Notes: generated from the sequence alone by a model not told the origin. DNA of 64,000 bases from Nocardia sp. NBC_01327 (GCF_035958815.1 NZ_CP108383.1:3720001-3784000), one strand, 5' to 3'. Shown: positions 25,218-33,688, numbered from the stretch's first letter. Program-made: numbers and translations.

Positions 25218-25664
25218 CTACGCGTCGAGCAGTGCGCTCGCCCGCTCACCCGCCCGCAGCAGCATGGTGATCGCGGCTTCGGCCAGGGCCGGGTCGATAT
25301 CGGCGAGCGCGGCATCGGTCAATTGCCTTGCGTGGGTGTACATCTGCTTGAAGTGCGCCGCACCCTCCGCCGTGAGCTCCACCGTCGCCGCCGCGGTGTC
25401 GAATACGATGTCGCCGGTCGGCGCGATGCGCTCCAGCAGGCTGATGACCTGTGGCCGAGGCAGATCCATGCGCTGATCGAGCTCGGCGGTCACCACGGTG
25501 AGGGGCAGGGCGGGGCCCCGTTCGCTCAGCAGCGTGAACAGCATCCAGGTGGGGAAATCGGTGTGCTGGTCCGCCAGTGCGCGGTCGTGCAGCTTTTTGA
25601 TCCGGTGCGCGGTTTCGCCGAGTGCGCGGCCGAGGCTCGGCCGCGGCGCGGAATTCTGGGTCAT
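25218..25664 (-). CDS. MarR-like transcriptional regulator
   Basis: A 148-residue protein with a MarR-type winged helix: HDRALADQHTDFPTWMLFTLL as the first helices, LDLPRPQVISLLERI-type recognition helix (here DLPRPQVISLLERI), wing IVFDTAAATVELTAEGAAHF, and a long C-terminal dimerisation helix. ATG 25664 follows a GGAGG with five-base spacing. The promoter region holds a perfect 17-bp palindrome plus a second imperfect copy, so autoregulation is likely. Ligand and other targets are not evident. Confidence 0.85.
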   Translation of the reverse strand: MTQNSAPRPSLGRALGETAHRIKKLHDRALADQHTDFPTWMLFTLLSERGPALPLTVVTAELDQRMDLPRPQVISLLERIAPTGDIVFDTAAATVELTAEGAAHFKQMYTHARQLTDAALADIDPALAEAAITMLLRAGERASALLDA

Positions 25665-25680
25665 GGGAACCTCCAAGAAA

Positions 25681-25697
25681 CGTTGGTGACACCAACG
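25681..25697. promoter_or_regulatory. palindromic operator of the MarR-like gene
   Basis: CGTTGGTG-a-CACCAACG is a perfect 17-bp palindrome 17 bases upstream of the MarR start. A related imperfect copy (GATGGTCGCGCCAACGA) lies at 25711-25727, 30 bases away centre to centre. Confidence 0.75.
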
Positions 25698-25746
25698 CTA
25701 CTCCGAGATTGATGGTCGCGCCAACGATAAATGTGGATCCCCGAAA

Positions 25747-26307
25747 TCAGCGCGAGGTCTTCTCCAGCTGATGCGCCACCAGGTCGAGGAAGGCATCGAC
25801 CTCTTCGCGGTGATAAGCGGCGGTACCGCCGGGTGCGGTGTGAAAAGCCGTGCCCCGCACATCTTCCGCGGTGAGACCGTTCGGACCGTCGTGGGCGAGG
25901 GTGGCCGCCAGGCGATCGAGGAAGGCGCCCACCTCCTCGGCCGCATAACCGGTCAGGCCGAACGGGGGAGCGGAGAACTGGACGCGCAGCACATCATCGA
26001 CCGTGAGGCGATCCCGGTCGCGACCCGTCGGCACCCGGTGGCAGCCGCGGCGCACGACCTCCAATTCCAGACAGGCCTGATCCAGGAATTCGTCCACCTG
26101 CTGGATGTCGTAGCCACGATGCCCGCGCGGGGCGTCGTCGAATTCGACCAGCCGGATATCGGCGGTGCTGAGGTGATCGTGACCGATCATGGTGTCGGCG
26201 ATACGTGTTCGGAAGGCGTCCACCTGGGCGGGGTGATAGCCGTGGTGCCCGAACGGTGCTGTGCCGAAGTGCCTGCGGCGAACGTCCTCGGGGGTCACGT
26301 CGGTCAT
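25747..26307 (-). CDS. protein of four DivIVA-type repeats
   Basis: A 186-residue protein made almost wholly of four tandem copies of the short DivIVA/DUF-type N-terminal module: TPEDVRRRHFGTAPFGHHGY, STADIRLVEFDDAPRGHRGY, TVDDVLRVQFSAPPFGLTGY and TAEDVRGTAFHTAPGGTAAY. Each is followed by an (A/Q)(Q/E)VDxF helix. The long coiled coil of true Wag31/DivIVA is absent. DivIVA modules bind curved membranes and organise polar growth in actinobacteria; this could be an adaptor or decoy at cell poles (inference). ATG 26307 is followed directly by the first repeat. The gene stands between MarR and TetR genes without an obvious operon. Confidence 0.8.
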   Translation of the reverse strand: MTDVTPEDVRRRHFGTAPFGHHGYHPAQVDAFRTRIADTMIGHDHLSTADIRLVEFDDAPRGHRGYDIQQVDEFLDQACLELEVVRRGCHRVPTGRDRDRLTVDDVLRVQFSAPPFGLTGYAAEEVGAFLDRLAATLAHDGPNGLTAEDVRGTAFHTAPGGTAAYHREEVDAFLDLVAHQLEKTSR

Positions 26308-26389
26308 TGTGCCAATGTGCTCATGTCCGAATCGTCGCCGCCCCTGGTGGATCCGCTTTGTCGGGTGAGTCCGTGTGCGCGTGGCGGAT

Positions 26390-27019
26390 TCAGTCCTTGC
26401 GCACACCGTCGATGAGCAGCCGCCGAATGGCCTGGGTGAGGCCGTCGGCCGCGGCCTGGTCGAGATCGGGATTGCGCAGCCCGTGCAGGATCGCCGCCAG
26501 CAGCATGCCGGTGACGGCCTTCGCGGTATTGACGGTGTCCAGATCGGCGCGCAGATACCCCTGTTCCACACCGTGTTCCAGATAGGCCGTGGTCAATGCG
26601 TCCGCGGTATCGAGCAATCCGTACAACCGCATGGTCAGTTCGGCGTCGATGCCGGTGGCCTGGAACAGCAGCAGCTGCGCCACCCGGCGATCCTCGAGGA
26701 AGATGCTGTTGAGCGCCACCCCGATGCGCTCGAGCTGACCCCGGTACGCCTCCAGGCTCTCGGCCGCGTCGGGTGCGTTCTCGGTGCCCAGCGCCTCCAC
26801 GATGCGGGCGGCCAGGTCATCGATGACGTGATCGATGATGTCGCGCTTATTGGCGAAGTACCGGTAGAAGGTGCCGTGCCCGATGCCCAGCTCATTGGCG
26901 ATATCGGCAATGCCGGTGGCGTGATAGCCCTTCTCGGCGAAGCAGGCGAACGCGGTATCGATGATCTCCTGGCGGAGCTCGGCCTTACGCCGTTCGACTC
27001 GGGAGGATGGCTTCGTCAC
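26390..27019 (-). CDS. TetR-family regulator
   Basis: A 209-residue TetR regulator. The HTH domain spans about 12-60 (IIDTAFACFAEKGYHATGIADIANELGIGHGTFYRYFANKRDI), followed by a helical ligand domain with a TetR_C pattern. GTG 27019 is chosen because TATCAT ends 7 bases upstream (leaderless type) and because a 20-bp palindrome lies across 27046-27065, which would be inside the gene if the ATG at 27061 were used. It diverges from the flavin monooxygenase and probably represses it. Confidence 0.92.
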   Translation of the reverse strand: MTKPSSRVERRKAELRQEIIDTAFACFAEKGYHATGIADIANELGIGHGTFYRYFANKRDIIDHVIDDLAARIVEALGTENAPDAAESLEAYRGQLERIGVALNSIFLEDRRVAQLLLFQATGIDAELTMRLYGLLDTADALTTAYLEHGVEQGYLRADLDTVNTAKAVTGMLLAAILHGLRNPDLDQAAADGLTQAIRRLLIDGVRKD

Positions 27020-27026
27020 CAGGCCG

Positions 27027-27032
27027 ATGATA
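27027..27032 (-). promoter_or_regulatory. -10 box of the TetR gene, leaderless type
   Basis: Minus-strand TATCAT followed by seven bases and GTG 27019. The TetR-type palindrome lies where the -35 region would be. Confidence 0.5.
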
Positions 27033-27045
27033 CGGTGTTCACAAA

Positions 27046-27065
27046 CGGAATGAGATGTCATTCCG
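27046..27065. promoter_or_regulatory. TetR-type operator
   Basis: CGGAATGA-gatg-TCATTCCG, a perfect 8+8 palindrome with a four-base centre, between the divergent TetR and monooxygenase genes. Its size is typical of TetR operators, and it overlaps the regulator's own promoter. Confidence 0.75.
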
Positions 27066-27118
27066 TGACAACTGAGTCACAGGGCTCTTGTGGGCCGCAG
27101 CTTTCAGGGAGGTTCGGC

Positions 27119-28612
27119 GTGGCACCTCAGTACGACGCCATCGTGGTCGGTGCGGGTTTCGGCGGCATGGGCGCGGGCATCGAATTGGATCGGCTCGGTC
27201 TGAGCAATTTCGTGATCCTGGAGCGCGAGGACGACCTCGGCGGCACCTGGCACGTCAATCACTATCCGGGCCTGGCCGTGGACATCGCCTCGGTCACCTA
27301 CTCCTACTCTTTCGAGCCGAACCCGAACTGGTCGCGACTGTTCGCGCCGGGCGCCGAGCTCAAGAAGTACGCCGAGCACGTGGCCGACAAGTACGACCTG
27401 CGCCGGCGCATGCGCTTCGACACCGTGGTCGGGGGAGCGCGCTGGGACGAGGAGCAGCAGCACTGGGTCGTCGCCATCGAGAACGGCGAATCCCTCACCG
27501 GCCGTTACCTGCTGACCGCCACCGGCTTCCTGTCGCAGCCCTACACACCGCCGTTCCCGGGGATCGACACCTTCAAGGGCAAGATCATCCACACCACCCG
27601 GTGGGAGAACGACTTCGATCTCACCGATCGCAAGGCCGCCATCATCGGCACCGGAGCCACTGCCGTGCAGCTGATTCCGGAGGTCGCCAAGAAGGTGCAG
27701 GCGCTCACCGTCTTCCAGCGCACCCCCATCTGGGTGGTGCCCAAGGTCGACGTCGCCATCTCCAAGTCGGTGCAGTCGCTCTTCGCGCGAGTTCCTTTGA
27801 CGCAGAAGGCCGCCCGGCTGGCCAATACCACCGCGCTGGAGGCCCTCATGGTCGTCGGCGTGCTGCACTTCAAGCAGGCCAAGCCGTTGAACAAGGCCGC
27901 CGCCGCACTGGCCAAGGCGCATCTGCGGACCTCGGTGAAGGATAAGGAAACTCGGAAGAAGCTCACGCCGGATTACGATTTCGGCTGCAAGCGTCCCACC
28001 TTCTCGAACCTGTACTTCAAGACCTTCAACGAACCGCATGTGCGCCTGGAGACCAACTCCATCGACCACATCGAGCCCGACGGCATCGTCACCGCCGACG
28101 GCAACAAGACCGAGATCGACACCCTGATCCTGGCCACCGGCTTCAACCTCTGGGATGTGAACTTCCCGGCCATCGAGATCATCGGCCGCGAGGGCGTCAA
28201 CCTCGGAAAGTTCTGGCGCGACAATCGCTTCCAGGCCTACGAGGGCATCACCGTGCCGAAGTTCCCGAACTTCGTCAGCCTCAACAGCCCGTACTCCTAC
28301 AGCGGCCTGTCCTACTTCACCACCATCGAGGCCCAGATGAAGCATATGGGCCGGCTCTTCGGTGAGATGAACCGTCGCGGCGAGCAGGTCTTCGAGGTCA
28401 ATGAGGCGGCCAATGCCGGATTCCTGGACCGGGTCACCGACAAGCTGGACTCCTCGGTGTTCTACAGCGGCCAGTGCTCCACCGCGCGCAGCTACTACTA
28501 CAACCAGCACGGTGAGGCGGCGCTGCTGCGTCCCACCAGCACGCTGAACGCGCACCGCGAAGCGGTGACCTTCCCGCTCGACGATTACACCTACGGGACG
28601 CAGTCGGCCTGA
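27119..28612 (+). CDS. FAD-dependent Baeyer-Villiger-type monooxygenase
   Basis: A 497-residue class-B flavoprotein monooxygenase. It has the FAD motif VVGAGFGGMGAG, the GGTWHVNHYPG segment, the BVMO fingerprint FxGxxxHxxxW (Phe152 to Trp162, FKGKIIHTTRW), the NADPH motif IIGTGATAVQLIPE, and the ATGF motif LILATGFN. Such enzymes insert oxygen into ketones or oxidise S/N atoms using NADPH. An AGGGAGG ribosome-binding site precedes GTG 27119. The divergent TetR gene and palindromic operator suggest substrate induction. No hydrolase for a resulting ester is adjacent. Confidence 0.93.
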   Translation: MAPQYDAIVVGAGFGGMGAGIELDRLGLSNFVILEREDDLGGTWHVNHYPGLAVDIASVTYSYSFEPNPNWSRLFAPGAELKKYAEHVADKYDLRRRMRFDTVVGGARWDEEQQHWVVAIENGESLTGRYLLTATGFLSQPYTPPFPGIDTFKGKIIHTTRWENDFDLTDRKAAIIGTGATAVQLIPEVAKKVQALTVFQRTPIWVVPKVDVAISKSVQSLFARVPLTQKAARLANTTALEALMVVGVLHFKQAKPLNKAAAALAKAHLRTSVKDKETRKKLTPDYDFGCKRPTFSNLYFKTFNEPHVRLETNSIDHIEPDGIVTADGNKTEIDTLILATGFNLWDVNFPAIEIIGREGVNLGKFWRDNRFQAYEGITVPKFPNFVSLNSPYSYSGLSYFTTIEAQMKHMGRLFGEMNRRGEQVFEVNEAANAGFLDRVTDKLDSSVFYSGQCSTARSYYYNQHGEAALLRPTSTLNAHREAVTFPLDDYTYGTQSA

Positions 28613-28621
28613 GTCGGTGCG

Positions 28622-28652
28622 GGTCGTGCGCGGCCGTCAGTCGCGCACGACC
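28622..28652. terminator. hairpin between convergent monooxygenase and reductase genes
   Basis: Perfect 11-base arms GGTCGTGCGCG (28622-28632) and complement (28642-28652) with a 9-base loop that contains the stop codon of the minus-strand gene. Probably bidirectional. Confidence 0.65.
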
Positions 28653-29167
28653 GCATAGCGGGCACAGGTGAGTTCGCCGTTCAATCCCACCTCGACGGGC
28701 GTGAGCTCGAGCCGCCTCGGCAGCAGCGGTGCACCCGAACCCAGCGTGACGGGTGCGAAGGACACCACGATCTCGTCGAGCAGTCCGTGATCGGCGAACT
28801 GCCCGGCCAGATCCCCGCCGCCCGCCACCCAGAGCTTCTTGTCCCCGGCCGCCGCTGCCATCTGCGCGTGCACGGCCGGTACGGATTCACTGGTGAAGCG
28901 GATATCGCGGCCCGGCTGCGGCGGGAACTCCCGATGGGTGATCACCCACGCCGGCATGTCGTACGGCCAGGTATCGGGTTCGTTGTCGAGCAGCCACCGA
29001 TAGGTATTGGCGCCCATGACCAATGCGCCGATCTCGGCGATGAACCCGTTGTACCCCATCGGCCCGTCGCTATCGTTCTTGCGCGAGAGCAGCCAGCTCA
29101 GGGAATGCTCGGCGTCGGCGATGAACCCGTCGAGACTGCTGGCGGTGTAATAGGTGGTGAAGGACAT
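28637..29167 (-). CDS. RibD C-terminal/dihydrofolate reductase-like protein
   Basis: A 176-residue DHFR-fold protein of the RibD_C group: YYTASSLDGFIAD at the N-terminus, ALVMGANTYRWLL for the cofactor loop, and the LWVAGGGDLAGQF glycine motif, with the C-terminal LLDEIVVSFAPVTLGSGAPLL. These proteins are NADPH-dependent reductases of unknown substrate rather than true folate enzymes. It lies one base after the stop of the AraC-DinB gene and is very probably co-transcribed with it; the same pairing suggests a stress or drug-response unit (inference). Confidence 0.88.
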   Translation of the reverse strand: MSFTTYYTASSLDGFIADAEHSLSWLLSRKNDSDGPMGYNGFIAEIGALVMGANTYRWLLDNEPDTWPYDMPAWVITHREFPPQPGRDIRFTSESVPAVHAQMAAAAGDKKLWVAGGGDLAGQFADHGLLDEIVVSFAPVTLGSGAPLLPRRLELTPVEVGLNGELTCARYAVVRD

Positions 29168-29168
29168 C

Positions 29169-30089
29169 TCAACCTCTCTGTCGTAGCCACATGATCGGAT
29201 CTGCGTGGCCGAGTTCTGTTGCGGTATCGGGCAATTCGGTGGCCAGCCACTGCCGTGCCAGCAGTCGGCGGTGTGCGGAGTAGGTGAGCACGTGCGCGAT
29301 CACGCTGCCGAGCACAAAACTCTCCGGCGGATCGCAGAGCGCGTCGATGAGCGTGTCGTTCCAGCCCCCGCGCGAATCGATCTCGCGCACCGTCGCCAGC
29401 CAGCGGGGACCGATCTCCTCGAAGCATTCGAGCAGCGCCGCCGGATCGTCGCTCGGCTGCTCCGGACTGTCCGCACCCTCCACCGCCGCCAGCCACACCT
29501 GTTTCGTCCACACCAGCTGCAACAGGACCGCGGCCAGCGACTCCTCGGCGCCGGACCACGGGATCACCGTGAAGCCCGGCGCCCGCACCCGGCGGTATCG
29601 GTCCGCGCTCAGTCCGGCCGCGAGATGCAGCAGCTCCCGGGTGTCATCCAGATCCTGATGCAGCATGATCGCGGTCGGATCCATATCGGCCCGTCCTTTC
29701 GGTTCGCTCTGCACCCACAGCGACATGGGCGGATGGAAGTGGACGCCGTTCACCGCCGGTAGCCACCGGGCCGACCGTTCGCGGCCGGTACTGCTCGGCG
29801 GATGTCCGTAGGCGCGGCTGTATGCCCGGCTGAACCCCTCCACCGATTCGTATCCGGCCGCGAATGCCACGTCGGTGACACGCACGCCCCGGCTCAGCTC
29901 CCAGGCCGCCCGTTCCAGCAGCACCCGTCTCCGCAGCGCCACCGGAGATTCGCCGGTGCCGCGGGCGAACTGCCGGGAGAAGTGGAACGGCGAGGCGTAG
30001 GCGCCGGCCGCCATATCGCCGAGTGTCGAATTGTCCTCTGCCAGTACCGCGTCCAGCAGTTCGCGGAGTCGATCCCGTCCGATGTGCAC
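29169..30089 (-). CDS. AraC-type regulator fused to a DinB-like domain
   Basis: A 306-residue fusion. Residues 1-105 form an AraC HTH domain (LGDMAAGAYASPFHFSRQFARGTGESPVALRRRVLLERA and VTDVAFAAGYESVEGFSRAYSRAYG). Residues about 140-295 form a DinB/DUF664-like four-helix domain with His-containing IMLHQDLDDTRELL and VIAHVLTYSAHRRLL that could bind a metal as in thiol-S-transferases of the DinB superfamily. The regulator therefore may sense a small molecule or thiol through the DinB part (inference). It is followed after one base by the RibD-like reductase. Confidence 0.87.
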   Translation of the reverse strand: MHIGRDRLRELLDAVLAEDNSTLGDMAAGAYASPFHFSRQFARGTGESPVALRRRVLLERAAWELSRGVRVTDVAFAAGYESVEGFSRAYSRAYGHPPSSTGRERSARWLPAVNGVHFHPPMSLWVQSEPKGRADMDPTAIMLHQDLDDTRELLHLAAGLSADRYRRVRAPGFTVIPWSGAEESLAAVLLQLVWTKQVWLAAVEGADSPEQPSDDPAALLECFEEIGPRWLATVREIDSRGGWNDTLIDALCDPPESFVLGSVIAHVLTYSAHRRLLARQWLATELPDTATELGHADPIMWLRQRG

Positions 30090-30254
30090 CCGATCAGTCT
30101 GGCCGCAGCGCCCGCCGCGGCGCTTGACCGATCTTGCTGTGTCCTTCGCCCTGGGCGAATCCAGTACAGGTCGGCGCGGCCTATCTCAGCTTCAGCTGGC
30201 AGACTGTCTGGGAAACGACCACTCGACCACTCAAATTAAGGGCTGACTTCGACG

Positions 30255-30623
30255 ATGGACCTTCTGCTGCCGCTGCTGCTGGTTGCCTTGCTCATCCCGA
30301 TGTTCCTGGGCGTCCGCCGCCAGAAGCGGGAACAGGCCAAGGTGATCGAGATGCAGGACACCCTGAAGGTCGGCGACCGCGTCGTCACTACGTCGGGCCT
30401 GTTCGGCACCGTGGTCGAGGCCGATGACACCTCCGTTGATCTCGAGATCGCCGAGGACGTCGTCACCACCTGGCTGCGTGCCAGCATTCGCGAGATCCGC
30501 AATGAGGATGCCGACGCCACGACCGAAGCCTCGGCCGACGCCGCTTCGGAAGCCGAGTCCGATCACGCTCCGGAGGCCGGGTCCGACAACGCCGACGAAG
30601 CCCCCCGGCTGTCCAAGGACTGA
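30255..30623 (+). CDS. yajC: YajC, accessory subunit of the Sec translocon
   Basis: A 122-residue protein with one N-terminal membrane helix (LLLPLLLVALLIPMFLGV), the conserved RRQKREQAKVIEMQDTLKVGDRVVTTSGLFGTV core and an acidic Ala/Asp/Glu-rich tail of about 40 residues. YajC associates with SecDF and supports preprotein export. It opens the yajC-secD-secF-lipoprotein-apt series and is the point where ancestral order resumes after the 21-kb accessory region. Confidence 0.95.
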   Translation: MDLLLPLLLVALLIPMFLGVRRQKREQAKVIEMQDTLKVGDRVVTTSGLFGTVVEADDTSVDLEIAEDVVTTWLRASIREIRNEDADATTEASADAASEAESDHAPEAGSDNADEAPRLSKD

Positions 30624-30633
30624 GATTCCCGCG

Positions 30634-30669
30634 CGCCGTCGGCCTCCGCGATCCGGTGGCCCGACGGCG
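30634..30669 (+). promoter_or_regulatory. hairpin between yajC and secD
   Basis: CGCCGTCGG (30634-30642) pairs exactly with CCGACGGCG (30661-30669) around an 18-base loop. There is no T-run, so it may be an attenuator or an mRNA processing/stability element rather than a full terminator. Confidence 0.4.
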
Positions 30670-30720
30670 CTGCGGTGTGCCCGCTCGTTCCACCTCGAAT
30701 CCGCCTAGGAGATAAGTACA

Positions 30721-32460
30721 GTGCCACCTTCCCAGGGAACGGCGCATCCATTGCGTCTGCTCGGCGTCTACGCCGCACTGGTGGCCGTGATGTTCGGCCT
30801 GGTGTTCTTCACCGGTGACAAATCCGCCAGCCCCAAACTCGGCATCGATCTACAGGGCGGCACCCGTGTCACCCTGACGCCGCGTACCCCGGACGGCGGG
30901 AAACCGAGCCAGGACAGTCTGCGTCAAGCGCAGAGCATCATCGAGCAGCGTGTCAACGGCCTGGGTGTCTCCGGTTCCGAGGTCCTGATCGATGGCGACA
31001 ACCTGGTGATCACGGTCCCGGGTGAGAACGGCGCGCAGGCCAAGGCCCTCGCCACCACCGCCAAGATGTACATCCGCCCCGTGATCCAGTCCATCGCCCC
31101 GCAGGTGAAGGACGGCAAGCCGGTAGGCCAGCAGCCCGGCGCCGCACAGCAGCCCGGTGCGCCGCAGTCGCCTGCCGCAGGGCAGCAGCAGCCCGCCGCG
31201 CCGCCGGCGGAAACCGTGGCGCCGAGCGATTCGCAGACGCCGCCGACCACCTCCGAGGCCCCGGCCGCGCAGAACCGGGTATTCCCGGCGCAGGCGCCGA
31301 CCACGCCCTCGGCTCCCGTGCCGGCGCCGACGCCCGCGTCACCGCAGCAGACCCAGCAGGAGATCGCCGCCGCAAAAGCCCTGCGGCAGAGCACCGATCA
31401 GACGGTTCAGCAGGAAGCCATGCTGACCATGGACTGCACCAAGCCGGATCCGTTGCAGGGCAACGACGATCCGAACCTGCCGCTGGTCGCCTGTGGCACC
31501 GACGGCAGCCAGGTCTATCTGCTGGACAAGAGCCGCCTCGACGGCCAGGAGATCAAGGACGCCTCCGGAGTCTTCGAGCAGAAGGAATCCAAGTGGGTCG
31601 TCAATGTGGACTTCAAGTCCGGCGGCGCCGACACCTGGGGCAAGCTGACCACCGAGTTCTACAACAAGCAGCTGGCCTTCGTGCTCGATACGAAGGTCGT
31701 CAGCGCACCGGTCGTACAGCAGGGTGGCCAGTACGGCGGTAGCACCTCCATCTCCGGTACGGGCATCAACAAGTCCACCGCGCAGGAGCTCGGCAATACC
31801 CTCAAGTACGGATCGCTGCCGCTGTCCTTCGCGACCTCCGAGGCCGAAACCGTCTCGGCCACACTGGGTTTGTCCTCCCTGCACGCCGGTCTGATCGCCG
31901 GCGCCGTCGGCCTGATCGCGGTGCTGCTGTACTGCCTGCTCTACTACCGAATGCTCGGCTTCCTGGCCGGTTTCTCGCTGGTCGCGGCCGGTGTGGCGGT
32001 GTATCTGCTGATCGTGCTGCTGGGCAGGGGGATCGGATTCACCCTGGATCTGGCGGGTATCGCCGGTTTGATCATCGGTATCGGTTTGACGGCGGACTCG
32101 TTCGTCGTGTTCTTCGAACGCATCAAGGACCAGATGCGCGGTGGCCGGAGCTTCCGATCCGCGGTACCGCGCGGCTGGAAGCGCGCGCAGCGCACCAACC
32201 TGTCGGGTAAGACGGTCAGCCTCATCGCATCCGCGGTGCTGTACCTGCTGGCCGCGGGCCAGGTGAAGGGCTTCGCCTTCACCCTGGGTCTGACCACGGT
32301 GCTCGACATCATCGTGCTGTACCTGGTCACCTCGCCGCTGTTGATGCTGGCGTCGCGCTCGGCCTTCTGGGCGAAGCCGTCGGTCAACGGTCTCGGTGCG
32401 GTGACCGAACTCGCCCGTGAACGCAAGGTGGCGTCCGGCGTTCTGGTGAAGGAGGCGTGA
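30721..32460 (+). CDS. secD: SecD, Sec translocon export subunit
   Basis: A 579-residue RND-type membrane protein that pulls preproteins across the membrane using proton motive force. It has TM1 (LLGVYAALVAVMFGLVFF), the LGIDLQGGTRVTL P1 start, and five C-terminal helices with SLHAGLIAGAVGLIAVLLYCLLYYR and LIIGIGLTADSFVVFFERIKDQ. A Pro/Gln/Ala-rich insertion of about 80 residues (about 134-213) splits the periplasmic P1 domain, as seen in mycobacterial SecD. GTG 30721 follows AGGAG. secF follows with ribosome-binding site inside the secD end. Confidence 0.96.
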   Translation: MPPSQGTAHPLRLLGVYAALVAVMFGLVFFTGDKSASPKLGIDLQGGTRVTLTPRTPDGGKPSQDSLRQAQSIIEQRVNGLGVSGSEVLIDGDNLVITVPGENGAQAKALATTAKMYIRPVIQSIAPQVKDGKPVGQQPGAAQQPGAPQSPAAGQQQPAAPPAETVAPSDSQTPPTTSEAPAAQNRVFPAQAPTTPSAPVPAPTPASPQQTQQEIAAAKALRQSTDQTVQQEAMLTMDCTKPDPLQGNDDPNLPLVACGTDGSQVYLLDKSRLDGQEIKDASGVFEQKESKWVVNVDFKSGGADTWGKLTTEFYNKQLAFVLDTKVVSAPVVQQGGQYGGSTSISGTGINKSTAQELGNTLKYGSLPLSFATSEAETVSATLGLSSLHAGLIAGAVGLIAVLLYCLLYYRMLGFLAGFSLVAAGVAVYLLIVLLGRGIGFTLDLAGIAGLIIGIGLTADSFVVFFERIKDQMRGGRSFRSAVPRGWKRAQRTNLSGKTVSLIASAVLYLLAAGQVKGFAFTLGLTTVLDIIVLYLVTSPLLMLASRSAFWAKPSVNGLGAVTELARERKVASGVLVKEA

Positions 32461-32462
32461 TC

Positions 32463-33686
32463 ATGCGCGATACCAGCTCCGTAATCGATACCGATTCCGA
32501 ACTCGACTACGAGTCGGACAAGAGCACCAAGAAACACAGTCTGTTCGAGCGGCTCTACACCGGCACCGGCGGATTCGAGATCGTCGGCCGGCGCAAGCTG
32601 TTCTACGGTGTGGCGGCGGTACTGCTGCTGATCGCCATCCTGAGCATCTCGATTCGCGGTTTCACCCTCGGCATCGACTTCGCCGGTGGTTCCCGGATCC
32701 AGTTGCCCGCGGACGGTGTCACCACCTCGCAGGTGGAGAAGGTCTACAACCAGGCCCTCGGCCATGACGCCGTGACGGTGCAGAAGGTCGGTTCGGGTTC
32801 GGCCGCGACCATTCAGATCCGCTCCGACACGCTGTCCCGGGAGCAGACCGACACGCTGCAGAACGCGCTGTTCACCGCGTTCAAGCCGAAGGACTCCAAC
32901 GGGCAGCCGAATATGAACGCCATCAGTACCGCCGAGATCAGTGAGACCTGGGGTGGCCAGGTCACCCACAAGGCGCTGCTGGCGCTGGGCGTCTTCGTTT
33001 TGCTGACGATGATCTACATCGCGATTCGCTTCGAACGCGATATGTCGATCGCGGCGATCGGCTCGCTGTTCTTCAATCTCGTTGTGACAGCGGGCATCTA
33101 CTCGCTCGTCGGTTTCGAGGTGACGCCCGCGGCGGTCATCGGCCTGCTCACGATTCTCGGCTATGTGCTCTACGACAATGTCGTCGTCTTCGACAAGGTC
33201 GAGGAGAACACCGACGGCGTGCTGAACCTGACCAAGCACACCTACGCGGAGAAGGCGAACCTCGCCGCCAACCAGACCCTGATGCGCTCGATCAACACCA
33301 CCGTCATCGGCATTCTGCCGATCATCGGCATGCTGGTCATCGCGGTCTGGCTGCTCGGTGTGGGCACGCTCAAGGATCTGGCGCTGGTGCAGCTGGTCGG
33401 TATGATCGTCGGCGCGTACTCGTCGATCTTCTTCGCGGTGCCGCTGCTGGTGACAATCAAGGAGCGCTTCGGCCCGGTGGCCGCACACACCAAGAAGGTG
33501 CTCGCCCGCCGCAGCGGTGCGCTGACCGGACGGGCGACCGATGCGGCCGCGCAGCGTGCGGATGCGGCCAGCCGTCCCGTCACCGTCGGTGCCGGGCGGG
33601 AAGCCTCCGCCTCGCGTCCGCGCGGTGGTGAGGGACCGCGACCTGGAACTCGGCCGAGCGGGAAACGAACCAAGAAGAGGCACTGA
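32463..33686 (+). CDS. secF: SecF, Sec translocon export subunit
   Basis: A 407-residue partner of SecD. It has an acidic N-terminal tail, TM1 (LFYGVAAVLLLIAILSISI), the FTLGIDFAGGSRIQL motif, and five C-terminal helices including TILGYVLYDNVVVFDKVEEN with the conserved Asp pair, then a basic C-terminal tail rich in Arg/Ala. ATG 32463 is chosen because GGAGG lies 7 bases upstream inside the secD end; GTG 32457 is alternative. The lipoprotein gene starts two bases after the stop. Confidence 0.96.
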   Translation: MRDTSSVIDTDSELDYESDKSTKKHSLFERLYTGTGGFEIVGRRKLFYGVAAVLLLIAILSISIRGFTLGIDFAGGSRIQLPADGVTTSQVEKVYNQALGHDAVTVQKVGSGSAATIQIRSDTLSREQTDTLQNALFTAFKPKDSNGQPNMNAISTAEISETWGGQVTHKALLALGVFVLLTMIYIAIRFERDMSIAAIGSLFFNLVVTAGIYSLVGFEVTPAAVIGLLTILGYVLYDNVVVFDKVEENTDGVLNLTKHTYAEKANLAANQTLMRSINTTVIGILPIIGMLVIAVWLLGVGTLKDLALVQLVGMIVGAYSSIFFAVPLLVTIKERFGPVAAHTKKVLARRSGALTGRATDAAAQRADAASRPVTVGAGREASASRPRGGEGPRPGTRPSGKRTKKRH

Positions 33687-33688
33687 GC

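Noticed and set aside
26375..27118. N-terminal extension of the monooxygenase
   Set aside because: The open frame upstream is antisense to the TetR gene; AGGGAGG and the FAD motif mark GTG 27119.
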